Below, piece after piece: positions 12,363-25,578 of a stretch of 64,000 bases of DNA. Each line of letters opens with the position of its first letter. The stretch's first letter is position 1. Source of the DNA: Montifringilla adamsi (lineage: Eukaryota > Chordata > Aves > Passeriformes > Passeridae); the NCBI GenBank assembly GCA_017590115.1, contig JAGGNK010000002.1, positions 17,107,264 through 17,171,263 of the forward strand, read 5' to 3'. The notes beneath the pieces are model-generated. The model was given only the letters and a program-made list of their open reading frames with translations, searched no databases and was not told where the DNA came from. The position numbers and the translations under genes were made by a program.

Positions 12363-15300
12363 GGCTGATTAAGTTTAGCATTGTAGAAAACAATGATTTG
12401 CTTTGCGGTGGGCCAAACTTTGGGCACAGAGCTAGTTTTGCATGACTTGTGGGAGCATTACAGAGGTGGCCTGGCAGAAAGAGCCAGGCAGCATTTTGCT
12501 TCCACTGGATACATTTTCCTCTCTGTTTCCCCAAATTATCATTGCCCTGTAATATTATCATTTGGAAGGCTCAGAGATTCTGTATATACAAATATCTACA
12601 TCTATATCTATGATAGTGGATATTGCATGTGGGTGAGTAAATAATGGAATAATGCAGTGGCTCTGCTCTTTTGGATAATGTTATGCTGCATTTATGTCAA
12701 AGTATCAAAGTTAGTTCACTTTCATAGATAATTCAGCAGTTCCTTTTCAGTCTAGATGACTGAAAAATTAACTGTGACATTTTATATCTCTCAAAGTATC
12801 TGACCTGAACTTTTTTTCCTATCCCTGCTGTATATTTTATATTGATTGGTCCCACTTAACCCTGCATTTTGATGGAGAAGTGCTTCCTTTGAAATTACTG
12901 AATGTGCTGATGTATATTGAGTTCAGCAGGTAAAATGCAGAAAGGGATTTATTTTAACAATAAGGGCCTCTTTTAGAAGTACATGATTGCAGTGGGAGAG
13001 GTACTGGACTTGATCAAATAAAGACAATTCCCACTCCAGGTGGATGTGGAGCAGGATGGGCACAGATACACACCCAGGGTCAGACACTGAAATGTGGAAA
13101 TAAGCACACAAGTGAATAACACTGTAAATTCAATAAATCTGGCAACTGGAGATTTAAAGGAGCAGCTCTGGTTGCTTTACTCTTGTCCTTCTGCCTTTGC
13201 CCTGTAAGGCCAGCTCCATCTGTGTGGCTAACAGTGTTCTACCATGTCCTCAGTGCAGTCTGTTGTGTTCACTTACAGATCCCAGTGATTATCACTACAG
13301 AGTTTCTCATAGTACCAACCAGCTGATCAATAAAAATTATTTTCTATCCCACATTCACTTTAAACGAGAGGAATCAGGAGGGTCGCACGTGAATCTTAGC
13401 ATTACAAGTCGTTCTTTTTCCCTGCTGAAATCTGAGAACAAGCACGTTTTCTAGTCAAATAGAGAAGAACAATGCAAACCGTATTTAAAAAAAAATCAGT
13501 TTATCATTTCTAACGTGTGATTGTGTAGCAGGATGACCTTCATGTGCTCCAGATCTATCAAGAATTTTTATCTCAGTGAATTATATCTGCATGTTAATTG
13601 TATTAGATTTTCCTGCTATACATCACATGTCTAAAGCTTCTTGACCATAAGTAAAAGGTTGTTGGAGACAGAAGACAAATAAGATCTTTAAGTAGAAGCT
13701 TTCCAGCACATGAAAAATTTGCCTTTTCTGTTGTCACATGTACTTTTAGGAGTTCTTTCAGGATTGTATAAAACTTAGTTCTAAGTCTGATTATCTTCTA
13801 AATTTTAAACTTTAAAAATTTTTAATGTAAAGTTTTCAAATAAGTCTACCAATTATATGAGGAGGTTTTTTTGTCCAATTATATTAACCTCATTAAAAAG
13901 GGACAATTCTGGCACAGTTTCCACGTATTGATATTAAAAAAAACCCCAACTTGTAGCTCTTAGCATTAATTCATTTAGTTTAACCAGACATTGAGGTGAT
14001 AATACAATACAGAAAATATAAAATATTTTTGATAACTTATGTTATCACCATTCCTCACCTCATGTTTGCTGTTTATAAAACCACCAGTTAGACTGGCATA
14101 AAGCAATATTATGCTTTTTGCAGTCATTTTGCGCATCCAGCACTTGAGCAGCAAAGCTCAAAGCTCAGTGTTTGTATTTAAATAATCCATTTCTCGAGTT
14201 CTTTAGCGACGGTGTGTAGGCAAGGACAATCAAAGCCTGGTTGTGCTTGGAGGTGTGTGTGGATAACAAGGCAGCAATGCTGCACTAAATAAGGAGCAGC
14301 CACAGTGGTGCTTCACCTTGTCAAAAGCAGCTCTGCCAGGATCGGGTGCAGTGATGATGGCAGAGCCCACGCTGGTTGTTTCTGTGTCCTGCACCACGGT
14401 GTGAGAAAAGCTTTGCTGACTTCTCTCAAGAGCGCAGCCCAGCTCTAAGCGCTCTGTGAGCTGGAGCTCTCATGTCAGGGCTCAGCACTGCCTGATTGTT
14501 TTCATGACTGAGCCACAGACCTCACGGTGATGGAGTTTAAAATGCTGATAATTGTCTCAGTCTGCTGTCGTGGCAGGAATTCAGAGATCAGGGAGGTTTC
14601 CCAAGACTGTGAAACCACCTCTGTCTGTGACCTGCAGTGGTGCTGGGTGCAGCAGTCACTAACTCCCTCAATTAGGAGGCTGAGGAAGGCAATCCACACC
14701 GAACTTCCAGGGCAGGGAAAAATGTAGACACATTTAGTGAAAATATGGTTATGCCTCTACTTTGAAAACTCTGTGATAGCTTTGCAAATGGTTACTGGGC
14801 AAAAAGAAGCCAGGGACAGGCGATTTGCTGTTAACACAATTACAGCAGGAATGGCTGACTCGAGTTTCGGTGTGTGACAGGAATCTGAAATCCTGCCACA
14901 GGATATTCTGCATGGGAATTTCCAAGCACAACCCATTAGAAAAAGCCACAGTGCTGCTCTTTCGAGTTCCCAGCTGCAATTAGGCAGCAGTGGGACCCTG
15001 ATGTGAAGCCTTTATGAATAGAAACCAGCATGGCCCTGGGCAAAAGTGTGTGAAGTGAAGGGATGGCTCAGCAGCAGCAGCAGGGGACAAACTCGCATTT
15101 TGAGCAACTCTGTGTTGCAGGAGAAATGTGTTTTAATGTGAACAGGCGTCGACATTCACCTGGGTATTAGAGGAGACAAACTCCCTGACAGCTTCAGCTC
15201 CATCACTCCTCACTGCAGCAAGAAGCAGGGTGGCTCTTAAGGAGCAAAGTGTCAAATTATTCTGTTTATGGAAGTTTTTCCACAAGTTAACCTCATAAAT

Positions 15301-17163
15301 CGAGCTAGTAACACTGCTGAATTTTATTATACAGTAAATTTGTTCAGGAGGCTCTTCAGGTTGATTCCAAAACTGGGCAAGAAGCGAGGGAAACCTAAAA
15401 AAATTTAAAAAGTGACAGGTGAATCAGTTTTTGCCCACTAAAACTGATTTTTTTGGGGGTTTGATACCTAAGGGCTGTGATTTGCAGTAATTCCTTTCTT
15501 GGAAGATTGAGAGAGATTGGGTTGTACAGCCATGACTGGGCAGATAAGAAAAAATGATTAAGAACTGTCAATGTATGAATGTACTTAACTGAGATAAATC
15601 AATTGAGGACCTTAGTAAATGTCAAAAGATGCAGAGCTTGAAACAACTAAATTATCAGGTTACAGAGACAAGGTCTCTGTCAGCAGGGTGAGGGAAAAAA
15701 TCAAGAATGAGACAGGAGCCTCTAGATTCTTACTGTCTCAATTTCCACTGCTGTTTTAGAGTCCCTAACTCGTCTTTGTTTTTTGTGTTTTTTGGGTTTT
15801 TTTTCCCCTAATAAATGCTGCTCTGTGCAGCTCCAAACATCAACTGGTTGCAGAAATGTCAGAAAGGTAAAGCCTCTGAAGTGATGTTTCATCAAAAAGC
15901 TATATATAACAATATTTAGTAGGTGTTAAGTGTCAAAGAACAGAGTCAGAGGGGAACCGAGTCACCATCCTTGTGAGCAAAACAGCTGAAGTCTGCAGAG
16001 TTTGGGGAAGCTGGATCTGAGCTTCCCTGGGGGACACCAGTGAGACCTGAAGCTGCTCTGATGTTAAAAAAGATTGCTAGAAAAGCACTCAAACACCAAA
16101 AGGTGGTGTTGCTGAGACAGTGTTCCCTGCTTGTGAGTATTTCTGATTGTCAGAAGAGCTAATTAAGCAAATCCCAGTAACATGGCTTATTTTGTCCATT
16201 ATTTGCATAAATTCTGTATTTCTGTGTCATGTAACCCTGGCAGGACTTCGCTGCAGCATTCAGGACAAAATGCAAATACTGGTGTATTTGCACTCATTTA
16301 AGGGACAGATCCAACAAAATCTACAGTTTTGCCATAGCCCCTGAACGGCTGATTGAGGCCAGGCTTGAAAGACTCTTGATTTTAAGTATGAAATGTTAAT
16401 GAGTTTCAAATCAGAACTATTTTGATCACTACCGGTATTTTTAAAGCTGAAATACTTCAGAGGTCAAAATTCCCGATCAAGATCCAAACATAACTAAGTA
16501 TGCACTGAAAAAGAAGTGAACAGAACTCCATAAATGAGGGAAAAAAAAATGGAACAGTGCTAAAACTTCCAAAGAAACTAAAGAAAAAGCCTCAGAGTAG
16601 ACCCTCGAGGGTGGGGGGAAAAGCAAACTTACTTAAAAGTATTAAATTTGGAAAATTATTTTCCCTAATCATAAATATAATCTTGGTATTGTCAGATCAG
16701 TGTGACTTTTGCCCTTGACCCTTTGAGTCTGGATCTGAAGAAAATCCAGACTTCCAATTCATTTGGGGAAAAAAAAATAAAAAATTGACCAGATCTACTT
16801 ACTTAATCAAACTGATTATTAATTAAAGACAGGGTAAGGTAGTCAAGTCAGGAGCTCCTTTCCAGTGAGCCTGGGCAGGCCAAGAGGCAGAGGAGCTGCT
16901 GGGCTGCAGTGAGAGCTTTCACAAAGAGCTGCATGCAGGCAGCTTTGAGACAAATTCTTTGGGGCACTGGTGTGCTTAACCAGATCAGCACCAAGCCATC
17001 TTCCACATTTCCACTCAGATGCACAAACCTTCAGCTAAATATGTAGGTTCATGTTTTTAGGATATTAAGATGTAATTGGAACTGCCAAAAAAGTAGTAGT
17101 ATTGTCTTAGAGATGTGAAAGTCATATAAAATGCAAGAAAATGAGACACAAGAAGCTGTTAGA
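12363..17163. other. Unique DNA, no gene seen
   Basis: Mixed AT-rich and moderately GC-rich unique sequence. No open frame exceeds 85 codons and none shows a family signature. A short CAG run (four units) sits near 15,069. Nothing resembles a tRNA B box with the expected spacing or a snRNA. Confidence 0.6.
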
Positions 17164-17290
17164 AATCTTAGATTTGTCTTCACCCTAAACTGATGATACT
17201 TTAATCTTAGATTTGTCTTCACCCTAAACTAATGATACTTTAATCTTAGATTTGTCTTCACCCTAAACTGATGATACTTGATGATACTTT
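17164..17290. repeat. 39-bp minisatellite, about 3.2 copies
   Basis: Three consecutive units start at 17,164, 17,203 and 17,242, each beginning AATCTTAGATTTGTCTTCAC and continuing CCTAAACT-G/A-ATGATACTTT. Copy 2 differs from copy 1 by one base (G to A in the CTGATG word). The third copy carries an extra nested duplication of TGATGATACTT at its end. The near identity of the copies indicates recent tandem duplication. Nothing suggests it is transcribed or coding. Confidence 0.95.
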
Positions 17291-20200
17291 AAGGCTTCTC
17301 TGTCAAAAATGGCCAGTGGGAGGCACATCCCAAGTCCATGTTTCCTGAGGATCCACTAGATAGTTTGAAGGAAAGTTCAGACAGCTGGTCCTATCAGAAG
17401 TATTTAATATGCAGGAAGCATTTATTCCTAAAATATTTTTAAAATCCATCCTTCTCAAAGATGCTTTTTTTTTTTTTTTTCCTGTCAACACGGCAAAAAC
17501 TGAAACTATGTAAAAAGCCTCATTATCCCATAAAGGCAGCTCTGAAAGCCTTGTCTGGCTGCCTATTGAATTAGCAAACACAAAAGTCTAGTGCTGCGAT
17601 TGATGCTGCCCTGTCAAAGCAGCAGCCAAGAGGATTTAGGTGGCTTTATTAAAGCTGGGTTGTATGGCAAGACTAAGTATTAATTCTTAATATGGTCGAA
17701 CACAAGGTTGGAGCATGTCTGCTGAGACTGCTTTTTGGCTCTGTTAGATTACCAGATTCAAGCTTACTGTCAGAACGCAGAGCAGAGGTTTAGATGTAAA
17801 GTACTCACTGTACTCCACACAAAAAAAAAAAAAAAAGAAAAAAAGAAAAAAAGCTTTAAAGTTTTAACCTTATGACAGTTTTAAGAAAAGGACCCTAAGC
17901 TCGCCCTCAAACTCGAAGCAGTAGAATGTGTGAAATAAAATGTAAAGGATGTCTGTACTCAACTTTTTCAAGAGGGGTGTTTGAATCTTCGAGAGTGTGA
18001 AGAATGCAGTCCATTTCCTAAAAATCACTGACATTGGCAAAACAATGACAGGAGCTGAGGTGGCTGCACTGTCCTGGTTGTGAGAGCTGTGCCTCCATCA
18101 GGGTGGGATCAGGGCTGAGGCAGCCCCTGCAGGGCCAAAAGATCCCATCCTCACACACTCCCAATTCCAGGAAAACCAGCCCAGGAAGGTTACAGGTATG
18201 CTGCTCAGATGGCAGAAAGATTACATTCCTTTGGCATTCAGCAGGCTTGAAGTACTTACACAGCTTCATTTGTCTACTGCACATTCTGATTAAAGGAGAG
18301 TCAGATCATTTCTAACAGAAAAACCATCTGTAACAGAAAGAGCACCAGAGTGAACTGGCTCATTGTTAACTGGTGGAGATGGAGTAAAAATTGAACAGGG
18401 TAGAGACTGGGTTTTGAATTCTGGAAAGATTTTTCAGGCTTCTCTTTTCATGTCTTTAACATGAGGCAAATAGGAAATTCCTACAACTAGAAGAGTCATA
18501 CTTTTTCATCAACTGCTAGTTTTATTGCCTACATATTTTTGTGTATCCAGAAAGTGGCAGAAAACAAAACTGACATTCAAGTACAAGCGTACTGCTCATC
18601 ACCACCAGTGCTGGGAACTACTAAAGTGTCTGTCAAGATTTATCTCTGTGAAATGTACCTGATTGTGCAGGCTATCTTGCTCCTATCCAGAGATGAAGAT
18701 ATTCTGTTTGTGTTCTGTGATGCCAAGTGCACAATTTTGGAATGCCACAGACAGAATTGTGAGTGGTGCTAAAAAATTCAGGAGAATGTTTTAAGGTAAT
18801 GAAATGCCCCTCTCAGTTTCTGAGGTTTGCATGCAACTTTTGTGTAAGCTTACATCTCGATTGTTATCAAAAGAGGTCACAAATTATGGGGAGAGCAGGG
18901 ACAGAGAATAGCTTGATCCAAAGTTTAAATATCACTCCATTAGTGCAAAATAAAATTTATATTGTGCCGTTTCAGAGGTGTAACTCACTAGTTAGAACCC
19001 ATGTCCTGCTCTAGAGTGTGGAAGCTCTTTCAGATAACTTTGACAACAGCAAGGACACAGAGTTTGGTGTCCAAATTCACGTGAGGTTACCAAAACTGAG
19101 AACATCTGCTAACGCCCTAAGGCGAGGCAGGAGCCCAGGGCTGATCCCAGAGCAGCAGCATATTGCAGAAATCAGGCAGCGTGTGCAGAGCAGGGCTCCA
19201 GAGCAGCTCCTATAGTTCACAGCTAATTTTTGCCTGGCAAACAAGGATACAAATTTGATGAGCTTTAACATACAAGATAATAAGAGCAGTCCCATGGTAG
19301 GGAACACTACACAAAAAGAAACAGGGAAAACATGAAAAGCTAATTGCTTTAAATTCTCAGCAGCTGTAATGAAATACAGTAAGAAACATCCCCAAGCATA
19401 GTGCATCAGATTCACTTGCTCAGAAATCAAGAACTGGTTAAACAAGCAAAACTGAGATTGAACACTCCCGAGCTCAATGGCTCCAATTTCAGCATAATTT
19501 TTACAGGAAAATTCATGCTGTTTGCCCAGCATGCACAAATTAAAATTAAGCTAAAAATGTTTTTTCTTTGTTCTTTTCTACTTTACTTTTCAATGAGCAA
19601 TTTTTCTTGCATAAACACTGAGCAGAGCAAATAACAAGCTCATTGAAAATATGACTCAAGAACAAGCAGTTGATTTCTTATCTTTGCACTGCAAATTAGG
19701 CATACAACTCAAGTACAGTGTTGTCCTTCTTAAAATGCGTCTTTAAGTGTCTGTAAGAACGTCTTCATTTCCCAAAAATGGGGTTACTCTGCCAGCTGAA
19801 AGATACGTTATTCTAGTGAGCTTTCCACTTCTGTGTTATCCTGGGTGTGGGCCTTAAACTGAAGGACAGAACTCAAACCGTGGGATGACGATGAGCAGTG
19901 ATTCATGGCTTCACTCACAGCTGAAATGGAGCCAGTGCAAGTCAGCCCAATGTTCTTGTACCTGTGAAATAAGGGAAGGGTTAAGGACACGGCATTTCTC
20001 AGAGAGAACAGAAATTAACCATCCCCAAACATTCCACTGCTGGCTTAACTGGAGCAGGAGAACGGACTAAATCACGGAGACAGAAAGATTGCAGTTAATT
20101 TCTCCATCTTAATTTGTGTTACTGCTCTATACACTGTTGCCAAATCCATCTGGCATCAGGGCTGCTGCCTGGACAGGTTGGAGCCCATCCTGATGGTATG

Positions 20201-23200
20201 ACATGATCTGAACATCAGCTGATTTCAGTCATTCACTACAACAAAAGGTTTTACCCATTTCAAGCAATATTTGTGTCTTGCCCACCTGGCATGACAGGAA
20301 CCTGGGAAATTGTGAGAGCTTCTGTAACTCTCCCCAGCACGAGCCACCAGCAACTGCAACTAAAATTAAATCTGCATTTAGGACTACTTTTTGCTCCAGA
20401 TGATAGATAGAAAAAGCTGTATTTGGTAACCTGGCATTTATGAAAATCGGGCGTGCTGGAGATCAGGTATAGCTCAGCTCTCTTGAGTTGACTGATAACT
20501 CCCAGAGAGGGAAACTGCTCTGATTTAATCACCTGCCTCTGTTAAGTATCTATCAGTTTTGCCATTTTACTTGCAGAAGTCTTTGCTAGCAAACTAAAAG
20601 ACTGATTAAAGTCGCTTTTCCTTAGGAGCTCAATTTGGTGAAAATTTCTGTTAAGATTTTGTAATTAATTCATTTCCTCTTTTTCACTTGGCAGTTGAAA
20701 GTGTAGAGATTTATTTAAACAAAAAAGCTTGTGGATGTTAATTCTCATACTGCACGTCCTTACTGCTGTTGACTAACATGCTGAACAAAAAAATTACAGC
20801 ACTTCCTTTTCCAAAACCACAGAATTACTCATTTTTCACTTGAATATCAGGTATCAATCAAATGTGGGTCTCATAATTACGGTTGCGCAGTCGCTTCCAT
20901 GAATTAAGATTATATGCAAAACAACATATTGTTTCTAAATTCCTCTTCAGAAAAACAGGATTCCACTTTTTCCTTCTGCGGTTTATTTAAAGGTTAAATT
21001 TTGATTTTAAAGCTAGAATTATATTGTGCCAAATACAAAGCTCTGTTTGTTATGACTTTCAGTAAAAGAAAATCTTGCTAATTTTATTCTGACAATTCTC
21101 ATTCTGTAAATGATTTTTGATAAGTTGAATATATTTAGTGCGGAAATACTTCAAATGTTCTTAGTTTGACAGAACAATAAATAAATCAGTAAGTAGAAAA
21201 CATATTTATTGCTGCTAGCAACTGTAAGGAAAAAAAGAAGCGGTTTAGTTTTTTTTCCCCCAATATATTTTAAAAAAACCAATAGTTTTTCTGGTTCAGA
21301 CTAGCACAAAACTATCATATCTCACAATATTTACCTAAAATATATTGTATATTGACAAGAACATATTAACCTTTAATAATCAGAAGGGTTCAATTTTTAC
21401 ATAATTACCCAGAAATGCCAAGAGGTTTTTGGGTTGTTTGTGGGGTTTTGATACTGCTTTTTTTGTTTTTAACCCTTCTGACATCTACATTAATGGTAAA
21501 TTTTAGGTTGGTCAGGTTTAATAGTTTTTTCAGTAGCTGAAGTACTGCCTTAGGTACCTGAACTTCCCTTTCACTGATTCGTTATCCCCATTGTGGAGCA
21601 ATTTGGATTTTCATCCAGGTAAGATGGATCCAAGGAAGCATCCAAATTCCATGCTGCATTGTCCTGGTCCTGAGAGGGACGTGCCAGTGCAGTTGTTTGC
21701 TCTCCTGTGCAGTGACAGAGCTCAGGGCCAGCACTCTGACAAATCCAGCTGCTTTATGGATCCTCAGGATGGCTTTTTCCATGGCACACAGGCAGGAACT
21801 GAGCAGGAGTTTGATCTACAGTTCTCCACCTGTTCGCCATAAGGTGAACTTTGCAGGCTTTAATCTCATTAAGCCACCTTTAGGGAAAATGGTGAGGAAT
21901 TCTGAGCACTAGGCCCAAGTTTAGTCTTGCTGCAGGAATGTCCTCCAGCTATCGCACATCTGGCATTGAGAAGCTTTCAGCAGGGACAAAATGTTCTCAA
22001 ACTGGGAAAATGTGATTTGTCCATTAATATGGGAAATAAGTGAAATAATTTCTTTGGTGTTCCTTGAGTTTGGTGGACAGGTTGATTTGATTTATGCACT
22101 TTACCTGCCCAGGCAGCCCAACAGCAATCCCATAGTTACGGGGGAATATTGTGTGTATCCAGCTGGGACGGCACTTCCAAGCAAAGGGCAAACCTACATC
22201 TCTGTGTTTGGCTGTCTTGCAGCACAGCTTTTCAAGAAAGGAATGCCACAATCCTTTAATTGCCACCCAGTGGGAAAGCCATTATATCACACAGTCAGTA
22301 GAGCAATTGCTTCTGTAATTTACATCCTTTCTGCAGATTTCACTCAGGTGAAAATGCTTTTGCCTGAACACCAGTTAAAGCCTGGTCTTTCTCAAGATAA
22401 ATGGCTCACAAAAAGCTCCTAACAAAATCTGGATGCTGTTTTTGTGGTCCTAACGTACCATTAGGAATCAAAAACAATGGAAAAAAAGTCTCGGGATTAG
22501 CACTTTGTGGAAATCAGTTTTGCATTTTCAGTGAAGAGCCGTGGTGCACACGAGCTGTGTGAAACGGGTTTGCACCCAGCAAGGCTGGGCTGGTTATGGA
22601 CTGCAATCAAAGCACAGCACATAGACTTAAGAGTTTCATTGAGACCCAGACAAAGGCTTCTAAAATTTAAAACAAATTATTCTGGGGTTTAATCCTCTCC
22701 CAGCTCAGATTTCTGCAGCTCATGGCTTGCTTTCACCCATGGCTGCATTGTTTTCCTCCCTACAGTCAGCTCGAAAAGTAATAAAAGACAACCCGCAACT
22801 GCAAGGTTCAAAAGTAACCATTTAAAAATATATATTTTAGTGAAATGATTCTTAGGCTCTGTGACACCTTTTGGCTGGCCTGTGCCCACAGGTATGGATG
22901 GAGCATGAGGTGGATTTTTTTTGCCCAGACCCCCTGTGCCTCAGGATGCTCAGCCCTGCTCTGGGAGAGGATTCCTGACAGGCAGGAGGGACTCCCTCTC
23001 TCCATGGTCCCTTCAGTCTCTGCTGCTTTTCTTTTCCTGAGCCTGCCAGCAAAACTGCCAATTAGTAGCAATTGTGATGGTGATTTCTGAAGTGCAGTTT
23101 AAAGGATTTCTAACCGGGTTGGAGCTGTTGTCAGTTGACTGACTGGAATAATAATAATAAAAAAAAGCTCAGTGCTTCTCCAGAAGCTTGTTAGACTTTC

Positions 23201-24144
23201 CTGTGTGATCTGCTGGAACTGCAACAGCTTTTGCATTCAAAAGAGGGATTTTCCTAAAAGCATCAGTGAGCACTTGGCTGTTTTATCTGCACTGAAAAAC
23301 CTTAATTTTAAATTCTGTTAAAAACAAAAATAAATGAGGATCTGGAAATAAGAGGAGGAAAAAAGAAATAAGTAACCTGCAGGGCATACATAACTGTTTC
23401 AATACACCAGGATCCCTTAAGTGTAGACTTATCAAGTGGAAAAAATATTATGCATTTTTTTTTTTATGTACAGAGTTACTGAGATAGAACCATAAGCACT
23501 AAATGGGCTAAAACACAAGGGGCCTGATATACTGCAGCTTTGTGTTGACATTTTATCATAAACATCCCAAACTGACACCTACTGACAAGCCATCCAAAGA
23601 AATAAACATTTTTTATTTTTATATAATAAGGGAAGGCTTGAACTATACGTGAACAGCATGAAGCCATTTTCTTAAAAAACCAATCTTTGTTTAAAATAAA
23701 ATATTTTCTTTCTGGAACCATACATATTTAGCTTAGGGTTTTTTTGTCTCTTGCTAGTTTGATCTTGCAGCACTGTGAGACCCGTTCTCAGAATTAATGT
23801 GCTCACATGAGAAGACTCTTAGCAAAACAAACAGCATTCTTAAATCTCAGGGCCATATGTATTGGTTGCATCATATATCACATCTTCTTTTAGCATTCCC
23901 AAGAGGCTCTGTTTGTTTTGGTTTTGCTTTTGGTTTGTTTTTTTTTTTTTTTAATTTGGAGACAAATAAACCCCACATTGATGGTCCTGAGTGACTCACT
24001 GTGTGGGACATGGATGGCAGCCCCGTGTCCTCCTTCCTGCTCCTCCCTGGAGAACTTCCAGCTAGCCCTGAAGCTCTGACTGGTTTTGCCTCGCTCCTCT
24101 TCCTGAGCTGGGGGAAAAGGGGGATGTGACTGAGGGGGTATGTG
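17291..24144. other. Unique DNA, no gene seen
   Basis: Includes a T16 run (17,465-17,480), an A-rich tract with G interruptions (17,821-17,852) and a T15 run (23,938-23,952). Open frames of 143 codons (21,991-22,422, plus) and 153 codons (19,077-19,538, minus) were inspected. The first matches no known family. The second reads hydrophobic, cysteine-rich residues and is overlapped by plus-strand frames. I call neither a gene. Confidence 0.5.
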
Positions 24145-24238
24145 GAGATTTTGGGATTTTTTTGTTAAGGCTGGGATTTAACGTGTGAGATGGTATTTCT
24201 TGTTCGGCCTCAGATGTTTATTCGTTCTTACCTATACT

Positions 24239-24255
24239 ACAGTTTTACAAACTGT
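24239..24255. repeat. Hairpin, 7-bp arms, 3-nt loop
   Basis: ACAGTTT and AAACTGT flank the loop TAC with perfect complementarity. The same heptamer pair forms the outer end of the larger hairpin at 24,325-24,357. Confidence 0.9.
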
Positions 24256-24324
24256 GAGCTCTACAGTACTTTAATAGACTAAAAGTGGAGTTGTATCTTT
24301 CTCTTTACAAGCCTTTTTAAGGAT

Positions 24325-24357
24325 AAACTGTCTAATTAAGAACTAATTAGACAGTTT
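24325..24357. repeat. Hairpin, 14-bp perfect arms, 5-nt loop
   Basis: AAACTGTCTAATTA (24,325-24,338) and TAATTAGACAGTTT (24,344-24,357) are exact reverse complements around AGAAC. It is the strongest short foldback with a mixed-base stem that I found in the window. Confidence 0.95.
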
Positions 24358-24530
24358 GGAGAAGCCCTCCAATACTTACACAACATCACATACAACGACA
24401 AATCCAACCACCAATTCCTTATACAGAAGGGGAAAGAATGAATACATCCTTCTAGAAACAAATCAAAGACTCAAAAAAGCCCTCACAACTCTCCATATAC
24501 CTCCTCAGAGCACAAACAAAACAAACCCTG

Positions 24531-25515
24531 TAGGACACACCGTGGGGAGGCTCCTGATGGGGAAAAGGCTTTGGCAGGAGCTCCTGGGCTTCAACCCCAG
24601 CCCTTCCATCCTTTGATGAACAACCAGCAAAGTCTGACAGGAGGGAGCAGAAGGATTTAGAGACACTGTCCTTGGAGCAGGGCTGGGAATTTGTGAGAGC
24701 AGTGTCCCCCCGTTGCACCCACCCGGGGTCACTGAACAGGGGGCGAGGGAAAATGGGGTTTTGGGTTCATTAAATGAGTGCTGGGTCACTTCTCTGGGAC
24801 TTGGAATCAGTTAACCTAAGGCTTGAAAAAGACTCAAGCAATTCATCTGGGTCTTTTCAGAGACCTGCCACACTCATTTTGTGGTGCCCTAAGGATATTT
24901 GTCCAAGGAGACTTGGGGACACCACTAAGAGATAGTTCCTGTTTCTAAAACTGCTTTTGTGACTTTAAACCCCTGTTGCCTATTTCATAACTTTCACTCA
25001 CCTCCTAAACCCCATTTCTTTTTGCTGTGTGTCTGTTTTACAGTGAGGTTTAAGCAGATGTAAATCATTAAGAGTTTTCCAGAGATTTAGGTTACAACTC
25101 TCCCATTTCCATAAATAGGAGTAAAAAACTCCCAGTATTGCAATGCAGTTTTTGTACATGTACTGGATTATATTCTGATTATATAAGTGACAATTGCCTC
25201 AGAGACTGAAGGTGTTTTGAAGTCTGCAGTAGTTCTCCTTTGGAGAGAAATAATTTCTAATTCTAAGAATGTCACTTTCTAATGCTAATAGGAAACAGAG
25301 AGACTGTGGGTGTAAAACACCTTTAAAATAATCACTGACCAAAAATGCATGAGGGTTTTCCCCTCATCTTTTTCTAGTGCATATTGTAGAAGAGAAATCA
25401 AGATTGCGTTACTTTTTAATCTGAGAAAAAAAAGTGATTTAATTTTCAAAAACTAAAATTCTGTTGATTAAAAAAATATGTTGGGGTAAAATATATATTT
25501 TGTTGGAAGACAGAA
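24531..25515. other. Unique DNA, no gene seen
   Basis: The first part (24,531-24,760) is G+C-richer and carries overlapping minus-strand frames of 88 and 94 codons without recognisable domains. The rest is AT-rich unique DNA. Confidence 0.55.
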
Positions 25516-25578
25516 TTTTCAATTGGAATAGGGAATTTTTCAATAGAAATAGAGACTTTTTCAATAGAATTGGTACAA
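25516..25578. repeat. 21-bp degenerate minisatellite, three units
   Basis: Units start at 25,516, 25,537 and 25,558, each with the core TTTTCAAT followed by a W-rich stretch (GGAATAG, AGAAATAG, AGAATTGG). Because 21 is a multiple of three, the plus-strand frame across it shows a period of seven residues (FNWNRE, FNRNRD, FNRIG). That periodicity comes from the DNA repeat and is not evidence of a protein. Confidence 0.8.

Larger units (their letters stand above)
24145..24530. mobile_element. Probable dispersed repeat (LTR-like) with two hairpins
   Basis: The stretch departs from its surroundings. It opens with G/T-rich sequence, contains a hairpin at 24,239-24,255 and a larger one at 24,325-24,357, then changes abruptly to a G-poor, A/C-rich strand from about 24,363 to 24,420 and again from about 24,450 to 24,525. 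Strong strand asymmetry and stable short hairpins are common in LTRs and retroviral leader-type sequence. The text resembles repeats I associate with songbird endogenous retroviruses, but I cannot name a family, confirm ends or see a target-site duplication. Boundaries and orientation are estimates. A DNA transposon remnant is an alternative. Confidence 0.4.

Noticed and set aside
19077..19538. 153-codon minus-strand frame
   Set aside because: Hydrophobic, Cys-rich peptide with no recognisable domain; overlapped by plus-strand frames of similar quality.
24110..24138. Three G5 runs suggesting a G-quadruplex
   Set aside because: Only three runs are close enough and one loop is ten bases, so the usual four-run rule is not met.
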